A DNA stretch of 64,000 bases from Fabrea salina (taxonomy: Eukaryota; Ciliophora; Heterotrichea; Heterotrichida; Fabreidae): contig JALIHJ010000057.1 of assembly GCA_022984795.1 (NCBI GenBank), forward strand, positions 104,823-168,822. Direction: 5' to 3'. The notes below the pieces were generated by a model, which was given only the letters and a program-made list of their open reading frames with translations, did no database searches and was not told the origin of the DNA. Positions 17,719 through 28,319 of this stretch are shown here, in pieces. The translations under genes were made by a program, and so were the position numbers. Numbering within the stretch: the first letter of the stretch is position 1; each line of letters begins with the position of its first letter.

Positions 17719-20202
17719 TTAATTACTGTTAGTTTCTTCTTCGAAACTCGTTACTTCTTTGGGCTTTTTGCTGTTTCTGAACTTTTTCTTGAACCCTTCG
17801 CCTTCGTTTACTTTGTCGTACAGAATCATTTTGACTACTGAAAAGGGACCAGGAATTCTAGTTACTGCTTTTTTGGCTTCTTCGCACTTGTGGATGCTGT
17901 TGAAGTGGGCGTAGGCAGAGTGGTCATTGTTCCACTTGATTTGGTACTCCCCTTGGAACTTCTGCAGAGCAGCTGCCATGTCTTGGGTAGTGATGCTAAG
18001 AGTCAACTGGTAGAAAAACAAAGAAGCTGCAGGTTCTTTTTTGGTAGCTTCTCCTACACAGCCCCTTTTCACATACTCCGAAAGTAAAGGACTAGGAGTT
18101 TTGGCGTTCTCTGTCATGTAAACCACTATGGACCTTACTGGTTCTTGGTCCACTGACTCGCAGTCTAGACCGTAGTGGTATGGAATGACTTCGTGACAAA
18201 ACCACCTTTGTTCAGGTTTCATGCTGGGTAAGAAGTTCAGGTTCTTTCCTTCTTGTATGATGCTTTGTAGTTTGCTTTCTACCTTTTTGACGAACTGAAG
18301 GTTGTTTTGGGCGTACTCAACTAACTCTTCAGAGTACACTTCTTCTTCTTTGCTTCCAAAGGCTTCTTCGAGCTTTTTGTTCCTTTCGAGACGTTCGCAT
18401 TCTTCGTTGCAGGGTTTTTCTTTTTTCTCAAAGCAGTTCATAAACTCGTACTGCATTCCACAGTTACACCACACCTTCATTTCTACTTTGCAAGGAGTGT
18501 CTGGACAGGCTTCTGGATAATGGCATCCTAACACGCAAGTATGTCCGCAGGGTTTTTGTTTTCCACAGGGTAACTTGCACGGCTCTGAGTTGCAAGGTTC
18601 AGAGTGGCACTGTTTGTTGCACTTGTGCCCGCAGAACTTAATAGTAGTGCACCCTCTTCCACAAGAAACTTTAGAAGTGTTGCAGGGAACAGGGCGGTAC
18701 ATACCTCCGCAGAAGCAAGGCTTGTCTACTAGCTTTACACAGGGCGGGCACTCTCCTGAGTGGCAGCTGCTTTGGCACTTGTGTCCACAAGGTAGTTCTT
18801 TTCTGCACTTTTGGTTGCAGTTAACTTCCATGTCTGGAGTTCCACATCTTATAGGAGGCTCTTTATAGGTATGCCCGCAAGAGCAGTAAATTCTGTGTCT
18901 GTATACTACTTTGCAGGGCTCACAATTACCTATGTGGCAGTACTGAAGGCAGTTGTGGAGTCCGCAATTCAGAATTTTTCCGCAAGACTCTGTGCACAAG
19001 TGCTTTGGAAGGTTCCTTTTGCCTTTAGCCACACAACAGACTTCTTCGCACTTATGCTTGTTGCAGGACTTTTTGGTTTTGCAGGGTTTGTTGCAAAGGA
19101 TTTGGGAGCCTAGTTGGGAACATTGGATATCGAAAGTAGAGGAAGTGCACCTACAGTCGACTGTAATTGAACTAGGACAAGGAGGACAAGCTCCGTGGTG
19201 GCATGAAGACTTACATCTGTGCCCGCATCTTAGTATCTTATCGCAGGGCATGTGGCACAAAGGAATGGGGTCAGTGCACTTTTCTCTAGGGTAGATGAGC
19301 AGTAAGTTTAAGTCCATCTTTCCACAAGGGCAAGTGTCTACTTTCTCAGGTAAGTACTCGCATTCTTTGCAGTCTCCAGGATGGCAAAGGTCTTCGCAAA
19401 CGTGCTCTCCGCACTTCAGAGTTTTGTTGCATTCATTGCCACACGAAAAAATCTCTTCACTACACTTTCTGGATTGTTGGATTCTTCCACAGTGGCAAAC
19501 AGACAAGTTTTCAACAAGGCAACTGCTGCATTCTCCAGAGTGGCACTGTTTCTCACATCTGTGCTTTCCGCAGTTTTTGAGTTTTCCACAAATCAAGTTG
19601 CAAGTAATAGGGTTTACAGAGTCCCTGCAAAGCACTTGGATGCTTTTTTTGCCACAACAGCACGACTTCTGAACTGTAGAAGTACAAGGAGGACAAGCTC
19701 CAGGGTGGCAAAGTTGTGGGCAAAGGTGCTCGCAGTGTTCTGCCCTTTTTCGACTGCAAACTTCTCCGCAAGAGTGAGGCGGCAGCATAGGTTGTTGCTG
19801 GGGTTCTTCGACTTTCCCGCAAAAACAAGTGTACTTAGGAGTGTTGTTGTAGGGCGAGTTGCAGGCTGGACAGAACCAACTCAAGCCACAAGTGTCCTTC
19901 CATTTGTTCACACAGGAAAGGTGCTGGGGAACCCGGCACTGCTCACAGCACCAGATTCTGCCTCTCCATCCTATTTTGTTTAGGCAAATAGTACACTCGA
20001 GTTCTCTTTTTTCTAGTTGGTTTTTAATAGAGTTGTATTGTTGGGAACCTGTTTCATTCCAAGATTTTTGGAATTCTTTAGCGTTGGGGTTCAAACGCCC
20101 CTCTGGTTTCTTAGCGCGGTATTGCTTGTTTTGGGGCTTTTTCTTAGGAACATACTTCCTTTTTTGGGTTGGTTTGTTGTTGGTGTTCTGTGTGCTTTCC
20201 AT
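17719..20202 (-). CDS. NFX1: NFX1/FAP1-type zinc-finger protein with R3H domain
   Basis: An 827-residue protein. An N-terminal RING/PHD-like finger (CTICLNKIGWRGRIWCC, about 75-125) is followed by a long series of NFX1-type Cys/His zinc fingers (about 130-600; CGHKCNKQCHSEPC type). Next come an R3H nucleic-acid-binding domain (about 640-710) and a C-terminal RRM-like segment. This order matches yeast FAP1, animal NFX1 and plant NFXL1, nuclear regulators with possible ubiquitin-ligase activity. The start is taken at MESTQN (20202); ATG GTA (ATA)3 just upstream could add five residues. The cysteine-rich sequence creates several long antisense shadow frames, which I ignore. Confidence 0.92.
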   Translation of the reverse strand: MESTQNTNNKPTQKRKYVPKKKPQNKQYRAKKPEGRLNPNAKEFQKSWNETGSQQYNSIKNQLEKRELECTICLNKIGWRGRIWCCEQCRVPQHLSCVNKWKDTCGLSWFCPACNSPYNNTPKYTCFCGKVEEPQQQPMLPPHSCGEVCSRKRAEHCEHLCPQLCHPGACPPCTSTVQKSCCCGKKSIQVLCRDSVNPITCNLICGKLKNCGKHRCEKQCHSGECSSCLVENLSVCHCGRIQQSRKCSEEIFSCGNECNKTLKCGEHVCEDLCHPGDCKECEYLPEKVDTCPCGKMDLNLLLIYPREKCTDPIPLCHMPCDKILRCGHRCKSSCHHGACPPCPSSITVDCRCTSSTFDIQCSQLGSQILCNKPCKTKKSCNKHKCEEVCCVAKGKRNLPKHLCTESCGKILNCGLHNCLQYCHIGNCEPCKVVYRHRIYCSCGHTYKEPPIRCGTPDMEVNCNQKCRKELPCGHKCQSSCHSGECPPCVKLVDKPCFCGGMYRPVPCNTSKVSCGRGCTTIKFCGHKCNKQCHSEPCNSEPCKLPCGKQKPCGHTCVLGCHYPEACPDTPCKVEMKVWCNCGMQYEFMNCFEKKEKPCNEECERLERNKKLEEAFGSKEEEVYSEELVEYAQNNLQFVKKVESKLQSIIQEGKNLNFLPSMKPEQRWFCHEVIPYHYGLDCESVDQEPVRSIVVYMTENAKTPSPLLSEYVKRGCVGEATKKEPAASLFFYQLTLSITTQDMAAALQKFQGEYQIKWNNDHSAYAHFNSIHKCEEAKKAVTRIPGPFSVVKMILYDKVNEGEGFKKKFRNSKKPKEVTSFEEETNSN

Positions 20203-20260
20203 TATTATTATTACCATAACTCATCAGAACTCATATTTAGAACTGCATTTTTAAACTGCT

Positions 20261-21847
20261 ATGAAAAAGAAAACTCGGGTTCCTCATAAGAAACCTAAAA
20301 ACTCATCAAAGCACCTGGAGAACCAAAACTTGTCCTTATTTTGCGAAAACATCACCCAAGTAAAGTCCATTCACCTGATTGGTGACTGCATTGGACTTTT
20401 GGGTGAGGACAACAGTGTGGTTATTTACGGCTTGAACGCCAAGATAAAGTGCATTATATACCCTCCTCCAACTGCAGCAGACGTCAAGCAACTAGTGTAC
20501 TCAAAAGACCTCCACAGAGTAATACTGCTGCTTTTTTCTGGAACTATCTGTGTTTACAAAATAGACGGAGACACAGGACTACTGGAAAAGATCATATACG
20601 TAGGGGACGTTAAAGATGCACTGGGTCGGAGTGTAATGACTTCCCCCAATACTATGCAGCTTACTTTTTCTCCCCTTCCTTTTTTTGACTCAGAAGTCAC
20701 TCACAAAAAGAAGCTTGGCAAACAACAGAAAACCCTAGGAACATACTCTTGGACTATAGAAGATAGTTACTTAGCTCTAGCAGTGGGCAAAGGCAGCGTT
20801 ATGTTTATACATTTAGAACATCTCACTAGAGTCCACGCTAGGTTTTACTTTAACAGAGAAAAGATCACTGAGATCAAAGAGGTTTCTAACTACTTAGTTA
20901 CTTTGTGCGTCAACAACACAATAGTTATTTCGAAGATGTCCAAGCAAGAAGTGTCTCTTTTAAGAGAATTTGACTTTAGGAAAAGCATAGACTTTGTAGT
21001 GCCTTTAATGAGTTCTAAGTTCTTTTTAGGGTTTGAGTCTGGTGAAACAGAACTCATTAGAATTCAAGACCAAAAACTGTTTAGAATTGACGATTTATAC
21101 TCTGAATCTGAAGTCAAAATACTAAGTGCTGACACTTACACAGACAAACTTGCAGTTTCTACAAACGACTCAAGAATCCAAGTGTTTAATCTTAACAAAC
21201 AAGTTGTGAACGAAGTAGAGTTCAGCATGGACTTGACTTCTATTTTATTTACTGGCAACAGAATCTTTGGAGTGCACGAGAACTCAGTTTACCAAGTAGA
21301 GCTTCCAAAAGAACTTCCTCAAGACTTTGAGAACCCCGAACAAGAACTTGAAGACGCTCAATACACCACCACAAAAGCCATTAATGACTTCCACTTCCAC
21401 GATGAAAGCATAACTTTTTACGAAGAATCAGTTAAAAGTTCATTGAAGAACTACGAAAAGTCTTTTTCTGTAGAAAGTCCTACTTTGCAAGTCTACGAGG
21501 TCCAAATTGACCCTAGAAGAAGCAAGTCCCCCAAACGTCTCAGAAGGTCCAAAGGAACCAAAGAAGTCAAACCTAAAGTAGTTCTGAACCCTCCACTTTC
21601 TCCTAAGTCTTCTATTATTCAAAGGGCTTACAACGAAGTTCTATCCTCCAAAATGCCTAGTTTGAAAAGCAAGACCAACAAACCAACTGGACCTACTATA
21701 ATGACTCGCAGAGAACTAACTGGCGAAAAAATAGCTTCTAACATTGTGAGGCATGGAGTTCCTGCTGACCAAGTTGACTACACTGGGCTGTGCGTGATTG
21801 ACGAAGAACTGTACTATAAAGAATTTGAAAAGTTAAACAATAGTTAA
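20261..21847 (+). CDS. Beta-propeller-like protein with basic tail, unknown
   Basis: A 528-residue protein. Residues about 25-350 are a run of beta strands typical of a degenerate WD40/beta-propeller protein (GDCIGLLGEDNSVVIYGL, LALAVGKGSVMFIHLE, KLAVSTNDSRIQVFNL). Residues 420-480 form a Lys/Arg/Pro-rich stretch (RRSKSPKRLRRSKGTKE). I cannot place it in a family. It is divergent from the NFX1-like gene (58 bp between starts) and convergent, 6 bp apart, with the next gene. Confidence 0.6.
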   Translation: MKKKTRVPHKKPKNSSKHLENQNLSLFCENITQVKSIHLIGDCIGLLGEDNSVVIYGLNAKIKCIIYPPPTAADVKQLVYSKDLHRVILLLFSGTICVYKIDGDTGLLEKIIYVGDVKDALGRSVMTSPNTMQLTFSPLPFFDSEVTHKKKLGKQQKTLGTYSWTIEDSYLALAVGKGSVMFIHLEHLTRVHARFYFNREKITEIKEVSNYLVTLCVNNTIVISKMSKQEVSLLREFDFRKSIDFVVPLMSSKFFLGFESGETELIRIQDQKLFRIDDLYSESEVKILSADTYTDKLAVSTNDSRIQVFNLNKQVVNEVEFSMDLTSILFTGNRIFGVHENSVYQVELPKELPQDFENPEQELEDAQYTTTKAINDFHFHDESITFYEESVKSSLKNYEKSFSVESPTLQVYEVQIDPRRSKSPKRLRRSKGTKEVKPKVVLNPPLSPKSSIIQRAYNEVLSSKMPSLKSKTNKPTGPTIMTRRELTGEKIASNIVRHGVPADQVDYTGLCVIDEELYYKEFEKLNNS

Positions 21848-21853
21848 CTGGAA

Positions 21854-22831
21854 TTAAGAACTAGGTGAAAAGAACTTACTTATCAGTGTTGAAGACTTTA
21901 CTTCACCTTCTAAAAAGCTACTTGCAAGTTGTTTTATTCTTTGGTTTTCAAAAGTTTCTTTTTCCTGCCTGTTTTTTCTCATGTTGCGTTCTACTAAAAG
22001 CCTTAAAGATTGTTTTTCTTCTCTTGAAGTTTTAACGTTTTTCTTTTCGTCTTCAATTATTTTGAGTAGTAAAAACTTGCCCTTCTGGCCCATCAAGTGC
22101 ATGTTTTTCAGGTACTCAGTGCTTTCTCTGGGTCTTTGTCTGGAGCTCTGGTAAGAATTGTCCATAGAACTGACTCTTCTAGTTCTAACTTCTTTTTTAG
22201 GAGTTTTAGAGAAAACTCTTTTTGTAGGTGAAGTTTCAGTTTCGAATGTTCCTGTTAAAAAGGATATGTCTTTGAAACTGTCTAAGCTTTTGCGCATATT
22301 TCTGATGACTTCTTGGTTTTCTCTTTTCTTGAGTTTTTCTTTAATGGACTTTTTTTTGGCAAAGGTTTGTTGTGACCGTTTAAACTTGGGGTTGTTGAGT
22401 GTTGAAATAGAGTTTTTTCCAGCTCTGCAGCTAGACAGTCGAATTTGGGATTTTTCAATTTCTTGCTTGATGTCTGAGTCTAAGTTTATTTTTAAGGCTT
22501 TGAATTTTGGCTTTTTGGTATGAGTTTTGGAGCTTTCTGGGTAGATTTCAAAAGCTTTTTTGCTGGCTTTTGGGGAATTTTTATCTAAAGGGAGTTCGTT
22601 GAAGAACTTTGACTTGATTGAGGTAAATATTTCAGTGGGGTTGGGAATTTCTTTTATAGAGGACCCTGAAAGTCTTTTGAAATGCTTGACTTCAAGTGAC
22701 TGGAAGCTTTTCTTTCCCTCAGAAGAACCAGTTTCTCTCAAAGCTTTCTTGGTACTTGCTAAGTCAAAGCTAGGGACTTTTTGGTTACTTAATTCCCAGT
22801 AGTCTGAAAGTTGCTTTTTTACGTTTCCCAT
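21854..22831 (-). CDS. Basic, mostly disordered protein, unknown
   Basis: A 325-residue Lys/Ser-rich protein without membrane spans. Starting MGNVKK, it might be N-myristoylated. A charged helix near the C-terminus (about 245-305) contains SRQRPRESTEY and ERNMRKNRQEKE. No family is recognised. Its ATG lies just 4 bp after the stop codon of the upstream same-strand gene. Confidence 0.55.
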   Translation of the reverse strand: MGNVKKQLSDYWELSNQKVPSFDLASTKKALRETGSSEGKKSFQSLEVKHFKRLSGSSIKEIPNPTEIFTSIKSKFFNELPLDKNSPKASKKAFEIYPESSKTHTKKPKFKALKINLDSDIKQEIEKSQIRLSSCRAGKNSISTLNNPKFKRSQQTFAKKKSIKEKLKKRENQEVIRNMRKSLDSFKDISFLTGTFETETSPTKRVFSKTPKKEVRTRRVSSMDNSYQSSRQRPRESTEYLKNMHLMGQKGKFLLLKIIEDEKKNVKTSREEKQSLRLLVERNMRKNRQEKETFENQRIKQLASSFLEGEVKSSTLISKFFSPSS

Positions 22832-22835
22832 TTAA

Positions 22836-25800
22836 TTATGACTCTAAGTATACTTCAAAAGGGGGTTTGTAAAGTAGTTCTTGGGTAAGTTGGCTACTTT
22901 GGATAATCAGTTCTTGGATGCTTTTAAGGATGTTGAGGTGGTTCTTGTCTTTGTTGAAGAAGTTCCACTGCAAAGTAACGGTAGCTTGAGTTAAGCTGTT
23001 AAACTCTAAGTTAAAGTACTCTAAGTCCACTTTGAAGTAAAACTCTTGAGGACCTATTCCGCTTTGAGTGATGTTTTTCACACTGTAAACTTCGTGAATA
23101 GCTAGTTCTGAGTTGATGTTTTTGAAGTCTCCTAGTTTGTTTTGTAGTTCTGAGTAGGAAGTTTCTAGTTCTTGGTACTTTTGAAGGTTTTCTTCATAAA
23201 GAACTTCCCAGTACTCACACTCTTCTAAGCAGTTAAGGCTTGTTTCTAGAGTTTGGTTACAAACCCAACTGCTCCTAAGACACTCAGAACTTAGTTGTTT
23301 CAAAGAAAGCTCATTGCAACCTTCTTGTGTGTAGGTGCAGTCTCTAGTCCACTCTTGACAAGTAACTACTGACTCTGAATACTCTGAAAAAGCACTGCAT
23401 TCTAAACTCGAACTTGTGCAGCTCTCTGCTTGCTCTGAGCACTCAAAACCTACTCCAAACTCTAAGCACTTAAACTTTATACTGCCTTGGCACTGCTGGA
23501 CACTTCCACATTCTTCGTTACAAAGTCTAGACTCGTACTTCTCAAGTATCCTTTTGAACCTAGCTAGGTCCAGTTCTGCTTTGGAAAGAGCATGTAAGCC
23601 TTGGTCTATCCAGTTTTGGAGTTTAGTTTCTAGGTCAGTTTGGATCTCTGCTAAACTTTCTTCGAAAAGATTTATGTAAGCAGTCCAGTTCATCTGGTTA
23701 AAATCCGCTAAGCTACTTTCTAACTCTAGAAAAACTTGGTACTCACCCTGAAAAAGGTTTCCCCAAATAAAAAAGCTAACCAAGTCTTCAGTAATGCTTA
23801 AAGTGGTCAGGTTTGAAATACCCCATAAGTCAACATAAGGACTTCCAACTACAGAGTTTTGGAAAAACTCAAGGTTCAGAGTGTCTTCTTCGGAGTGGAA
23901 CTTAATGTTGTTGTAACCTGAAGTAAAGTTAGGCAAGTGCAAACTAATCTTTAAGTCAGAAGGAATGCTTTGAGTTTCTGTTTCAAATAAACTCAAAAGT
24001 CCTAAAAACTTAACTTTCCCGTATATACTAAAGCCCCCCTGCATGACCTCATTATTTTTGTACGCAAAGTCAATTTGAGTTAACCAAGGAAACTCAAAGT
24101 AACTCACTAAAGAGTTGTCTTCTCCTGTTAAAACTCCGAAAAAGGTACTGGAGTTAGTAGGTTCCATAAAAGCACTAAAGTAGTTTTCAGTGTAGTCTTC
24201 AGAACTCAAATAAACTTTTATGTCTCCTTTCCAAGTTCCACCAAAAACACAAGTTCCTTCAACTGAGGACTTTTCAAAGGCTAGTTCTTGGTCCAGCTTT
24301 GCTGTGAGTTTCGTGTTTTGAATGCTGAAGTCTTGGATCTCAAAGGCATCCACCCAGTCTTCAGTTAAAAACGCATTTAGGTAAATGCCTTCTTCAAACT
24401 CACCTAAAAATGTAAGAGTGTTATAACTGTCACCTTGCAAGTCAAAAAAGCCCTGAAGTTTTACTCTAGAAAAAGCATCTACGTACAGGGCAACTTCTGA
24501 GTCGTAAAGGTACAGGTCTGAAACATTCGCAGAGTTAACGAAACCAGTGAACTTAAAGTTACCTGGGTAGTACTCACTTTGAATGTCAGAAGGCAGTTGG
24601 GGCTTTAGAAGCCAGTTGCAAAAGTCTGAGTACTGGCAAGTTTGAGTCACTTCAAGTTGGGTGTACACAAATATTCCTGGCGAGTAGTTCAGGATTTCCC
24701 CTGTAGAAGTTATGATTTCTCCTTCTCCCAGTTCAAAGCCTTCTTTCCTTAAGTGTTCAAAGTTGAGTAGTCTTTCCATACTTCGTGAATAAATGCTCTC
24801 AATTAAAACATAGCATTCAACTAAGGAATTTATCCTTCCAATGAACACCTTGATGCTTGAGTCGGTTTCTTCAAAAATCTGTGAAGAGCCTTCAATAACT
24901 ACAGAGGCTTCAGGAGAAAACTCTATGTAGATTCTAGGTGACACTAAAGTAACTCCGTAGAGAACTTGTTCCAAAGCAGCAGTCTCATTGTAATTGGGCA
25001 ACAAATTAATAGGGTCTTCGTAAAGAGTTCCAGTCCAATTTTCGACTTCTTTTAGAGTGAACTGGTTGTAGCTAGGACTTGTAGTTGCTTTGTATTCAGA
25101 GTCCAAATCAGCTGAAAGCTCCAAGTCAAAGACTCCCAGATAGGTTCTGTAAACCCCTTTGATGCTTAAGGAGCAGTTTTGAGTCACTAAAGACCCAACT
25201 GGGTTTTCCAAAGCAACTCCTTTGGTAAAAGAAAACCCAGGAACTCTAAACAGAACCTGGGTTGTCTGGAGTTCTTCTTCTTGGAACTTCAGAAGCGTGG
25301 TTTCAATGGGCAAGTCTTGCAGGTAGTAAAGCCCTCTAGGTGACTAAATAAGTATTACGTGCATGTTGCCGCACTCAGATATGTCTCCAACCCAACTTGC
25401 AAAGGCAACCTGTTCTTTGCTTTGGAGTTCTATTGTAAAGTTAACTACTGACTCTGAAGTGTAAGGAACCACCAAACTAAAACTTGCGTTTAAGTCAGCT
25501 TCCACTCCTAAGTACCTAACTCTTGCCAAGTCACTAGTTAGTTCTATTTTTTTCCTTTGTAGGTTTAATTCTATTAAGTCAAAGCTTTTGGAGTCCTCCA
25601 CTTCATAGTCAACCATCACAGTTTCTAGGTAGTAAGAGTCCCCGTACCCAAGAGTAACCTTTTCGTAAACAAGGCTTGGAAAGGACTCTTGGGAAAAGTC
25701 CCAAAGCAAATCTTGTTCTTCTAAGTAGCTGACATTTAGTTCTGCGTATAGTCCCTCTAAGTCTGAGTAGTAAACTTCGTAAACTCCAGCACAAACCCCT

Positions 25801-26063
25801 GAATTCCCTATAACTGCTATAAGCTTTTCGCCCTGCACAAACTGTGTTAGGTCTTTAAAAACTTCTTCCAAAGTGTTGCATGTACTTTCTAGTTGCCCTG
25901 CTATTTCTATGTTGCTAAAGTCTTCTATTTGGTAAGCTCCTTTAGCTTTGCACAACTTACACAGCCAAGAAGCTTCTCCTGAACAATCCACTTGCTCTAC
26001 GTTAGAGTTTTCAGAGTACAACTCATCTGCAGAAGCCAAAACTCCAAGCAAAAAAATCAACAT
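22836..26063 (-). CDS. Large secreted, beta-rich, cysteine-containing protein (one intron)
   Basis: Two exons (complement of 25359-26063 and 22836-25343) join across a 15-nt intron to 1,070 residues. The N-terminus MLIFLLGVLASADE is a signal peptide. The body is rich in Phe, Tyr, Ser, Glu and Asp and looks like repeated beta domains. A cysteine cluster lies near the C-terminus (spliced residues about 845-960, more than 20 Cys, e.g. CNEECGSVQQC), followed by a helix and a final beta region. There is no C-terminal membrane anchor, so it is probably secreted or lumenal. No family recognised. Without the intron it would be read as two proteins, the second lacking an ATG. Confidence 0.8.
25344..25358 (-). 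other. 15-nt intron of the large secreted protein gene
   Basis: On the minus strand GTAATACTTATTTAG. Removal eliminates the in-frame TAG and fuses the signal-peptide exon to the 836-codon second exon. A at position 10, TAG end. Confidence 0.9.
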
Positions 26064-26078
26064 ATCCGTTTTATAACA

Positions 26079-27020
26079 TTAATTAGAGAAGACAAGCTCA
26101 ACAGGGTGATGGTCGCTCCCCATAACAGTATCGTGAATTAAGCTGTCAAGTACTTTGGGCATGAAGTTTTCGTTCACAACTATGTAGTCCAACCTCCAGC
26201 CTTCGTTCTTTTCTCTGCGTGAAGCATTCAAAGCACTGAACCAAGAGTACTTTTTAGCTTCTGGGTACAACTCTCTGAAGGTGTCCTTCCAGCCCCCAGC
26301 CAGAGTTTCGCTGAAGGACTGGCGTTCCTGAGGAGTGACTCCTGCGTTTTTTTCTTTGCCTTTAATGTTGTATATGTCCATTTCTTGGTGCACTACGTTG
26401 AGGTCGCCTACCCATATGACGCCTTTGCCTTCTGAATAAAGACTGTTCAAGTAAGCTCTGAACTCCAAGTCCCACTCCTTGACTCTGTAGTCGAGTCTTT
26501 TGAGTTTCTGGCCTGCATTGGGAATATAAGTGGACACTACGAAAAAGGAGTTGAACTCAGCAGTAACTACTCGTCCTTCTTGGTCGTGGTCTTTTTTGCC
26601 GATTCCTGTTCTCACACTAATAGGTTCCACTTTGCTGAGTAAAGACACTCCTGAGTACCCCTTTCTTGCCAAACTGCAATTCCAGTACTGGAAAGGGAAC
26701 TGCTGGAAAAGCTTTTTGAACTCAGGAACCATTTGTTCTTGGAGTTTTGTTTCGTTAAAGCACAGTATGTCTATGTCTTCTCTAGCAATGAACTCTAGAA
26801 ACCCTGATTTTTTACTGCAAGCTCTTATTCCGTTTACATTCCAAGAAGCTAGTCTTATTTTGTCTCCGGCGAAGCAGCCTAGTGGCTTCTCTAAGTTTCC
26901 TTCCGAAACAACTAACTTTCCTGAGTTAATTTTGAGTTTTTTGGGTGGGTTTTCGGTGACTTGGCTGAGTTTTCTTTTGGCGGGAACTGACATAGTTAAT
27001 TTCAGTTTCCTAGATAACAT
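26079..27020 (-). CDS. APEX1: AP endonuclease of the ExoIII/APE1 family
   Basis: A 313-residue enzyme of base-excision repair that cuts DNA 5' to abasic sites. A Lys-rich N-terminus (PAKRKL, PPKKLK) resembles the nuclear signal of APE1. The catalytic fold (about 54-313) shows the expected residues: WNVNG, metal-binding Glu in CFNETK (E90), Tyr in STYIPN, the Asp/Asn pair in VGDLNV and the terminal Asp-His in GSDHHP (about 303-304). Two in-frame starts exist; the second (MSVPAKRK) may be the true one. Stop is 15 bp before the ATG of the next same-strand gene. Confidence 0.95.
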   Translation of the reverse strand: MLSRKLKLTMSVPAKRKLSQVTENPPKKLKINSGKLVVSEGNLEKPLGCFAGDKIRLASWNVNGIRACSKKSGFLEFIAREDIDILCFNETKLQEQMVPEFKKLFQQFPFQYWNCSLARKGYSGVSLLSKVEPISVRTGIGKKDHDQEGRVVTAEFNSFFVVSTYIPNAGQKLKRLDYRVKEWDLEFRAYLNSLYSEGKGVIWVGDLNVVHQEMDIYNIKGKEKNAGVTPQERQSFSETLAGGWKDTFRELYPEAKKYSWFSALNASRREKNEGWRLDYIVVNENFMPKVLDSLIHDTVMGSDHHPVELVFSN

Positions 27021-27169
27021 TCTTTAAAGTAAATGGAACTTCTAAACTGAAAGATTTGCATTCCGATGCAGAATCTATCTTAGTATCTAAAGAGCCTAAA
27101 AGATCGGACCAAAGACAACCAATGAATAAATAACACTGTCAAACTCTAAGATTAAAGATCTCTAAATAA

Positions 27170-28312
27170 ATGGAACTATTACTAGACGACAAGCCACCGT
27201 CTAAAGCAGTCAAAATACTAAACTCTTACTCAAGGGCCAACATAAAAGCAGTAGAGCTGAACCAACAAACAGTAGAACTCCTCAAACTCAAAGTCCCTTT
27301 ACTTAGTTCAGACAACTTAATTCAGTACCCAATGAGCATCTTCAGCACACTAGCATCAGTATCAGGGACTGAGTCTATACTCTACGGAGCTACACCTACT
27401 GAAAGAGCACAAACCTCTTCTTGGGTTGAAATCTCAAACGAACTTTCTGAACCAGAACTTGTGGACTTCTTAGAAAGCAAGCTTCTTACAAAAACTTTTT
27501 TGGTCTCAAACCACATCACACTTGCGGACATCATTGCTTACGTCAAAGTCCAAAAGTACTTGCTTAAACTGTTTCCGAACGAAAGACTTAAGTTCGTCTG
27601 CGTTATGCGGTGGATGACTCACTTACAAAGCCTACCTGGACTCAGCGAACTGCTTCCTAAGTTCACAGTGCCCCAAGTAGAGTCTAAGTTCGACAAAACC
27701 GAGCTAACACCCTACACTCCTCAACTAGTAGAACCACCCAAAAAAGACCTTAAGGAAGAGTCCAAACAACCTAAAAAGGCCAAAAAGAAGCCCCCGAAAA
27801 AACAACAAGCTCCACCAGCAGAAGAAGCTGATCCCATGGCTTACATAGACATACGCGTAGGCTACGTAGAAGAAGTTTGGAGACACCCACAGGCTGACAA
27901 ACTGTTCTGCGAAACCATTAACTTAGGCGACGAAAAGAGAAACGTAGTTTCAGGACTTGTAGACCACGTAGCCCAAGAAGACTTTAAAGGGTCCTTAGTC
28001 GTTGTGCTTTGCAACTTAAAAAAAGGAAAAATCAGAGGAGTAGTTTCAGAAGCTATGGTCCTGGCAGGCAAACACTCTGACAAAGTAGAACTGTTAAGAC
28101 CCCCTGCAGAGTGCCAACCTGGCGACAAAATCACAGTTGAAGGAATCAAACCTAACCCTCCAAAAGTACTTCCAGAAAAAAAGAAGTACTGGGAAACAGT
28201 TACCAAAGAGTTAGGTATAGTTAAAGGAGTGGCTTGTTACAAAGGTACTCCTTTACTGACTCCTAAAGGCCCAGTAAGTTCGAGTTCTCTAGAACAAGGC
28301 ACCATAAGTTAA
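27170..28312 (+). CDS. AIMP1/Arc1p-like tRNA-binding protein
   Basis: A 380-residue protein. The N-terminal 165 residues resemble the GST-C-like domain used by multi-synthetase complex proteins (LVSNHITLADIIAYVKVQKYL). A Lys/Pro linker (KQPKKAKKKPPKKQQ) follows. An EMAPII/Trbp111-type tRNA-binding OB domain (about 223-325) contains DIRVGYVEEVWRHPQADKL and RGVVSEAMVLAG. This order is that of yeast Arc1p and AIMP1, which bring tRNA to aminoacyl-tRNA synthetases. The remaining 40 residues are C-terminal EMAPII-like. The next gene begins 7 bp after its stop. Confidence 0.88.
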   Translation: MELLLDDKPPSKAVKILNSYSRANIKAVELNQQTVELLKLKVPLLSSDNLIQYPMSIFSTLASVSGTESILYGATPTERAQTSSWVEISNELSEPELVDFLESKLLTKTFLVSNHITLADIIAYVKVQKYLLKLFPNERLKFVCVMRWMTHLQSLPGLSELLPKFTVPQVESKFDKTELTPYTPQLVEPPKKDLKEESKQPKKAKKKPPKKQQAPPAEEADPMAYIDIRVGYVEEVWRHPQADKLFCETINLGDEKRNVVSGLVDHVAQEDFKGSLVVVLCNLKKGKIRGVVSEAMVLAGKHSDKVELLRPPAECQPGDKITVEGIKPNPPKVLPEKKKYWETVTKELGIVKGVACYKGTPLLTPKGPVSSSSLEQGTIS

Positions 28313-28319
28313 TAAAGAA

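Noticed and set aside
19381-19983. 200-codon plus-strand frame inside the NFX1-like gene, and several neighbouring plus-strand frames
   Set aside because: Antisense shadows of repeated Cys/His codons; the minus strand encodes a complete conserved protein.
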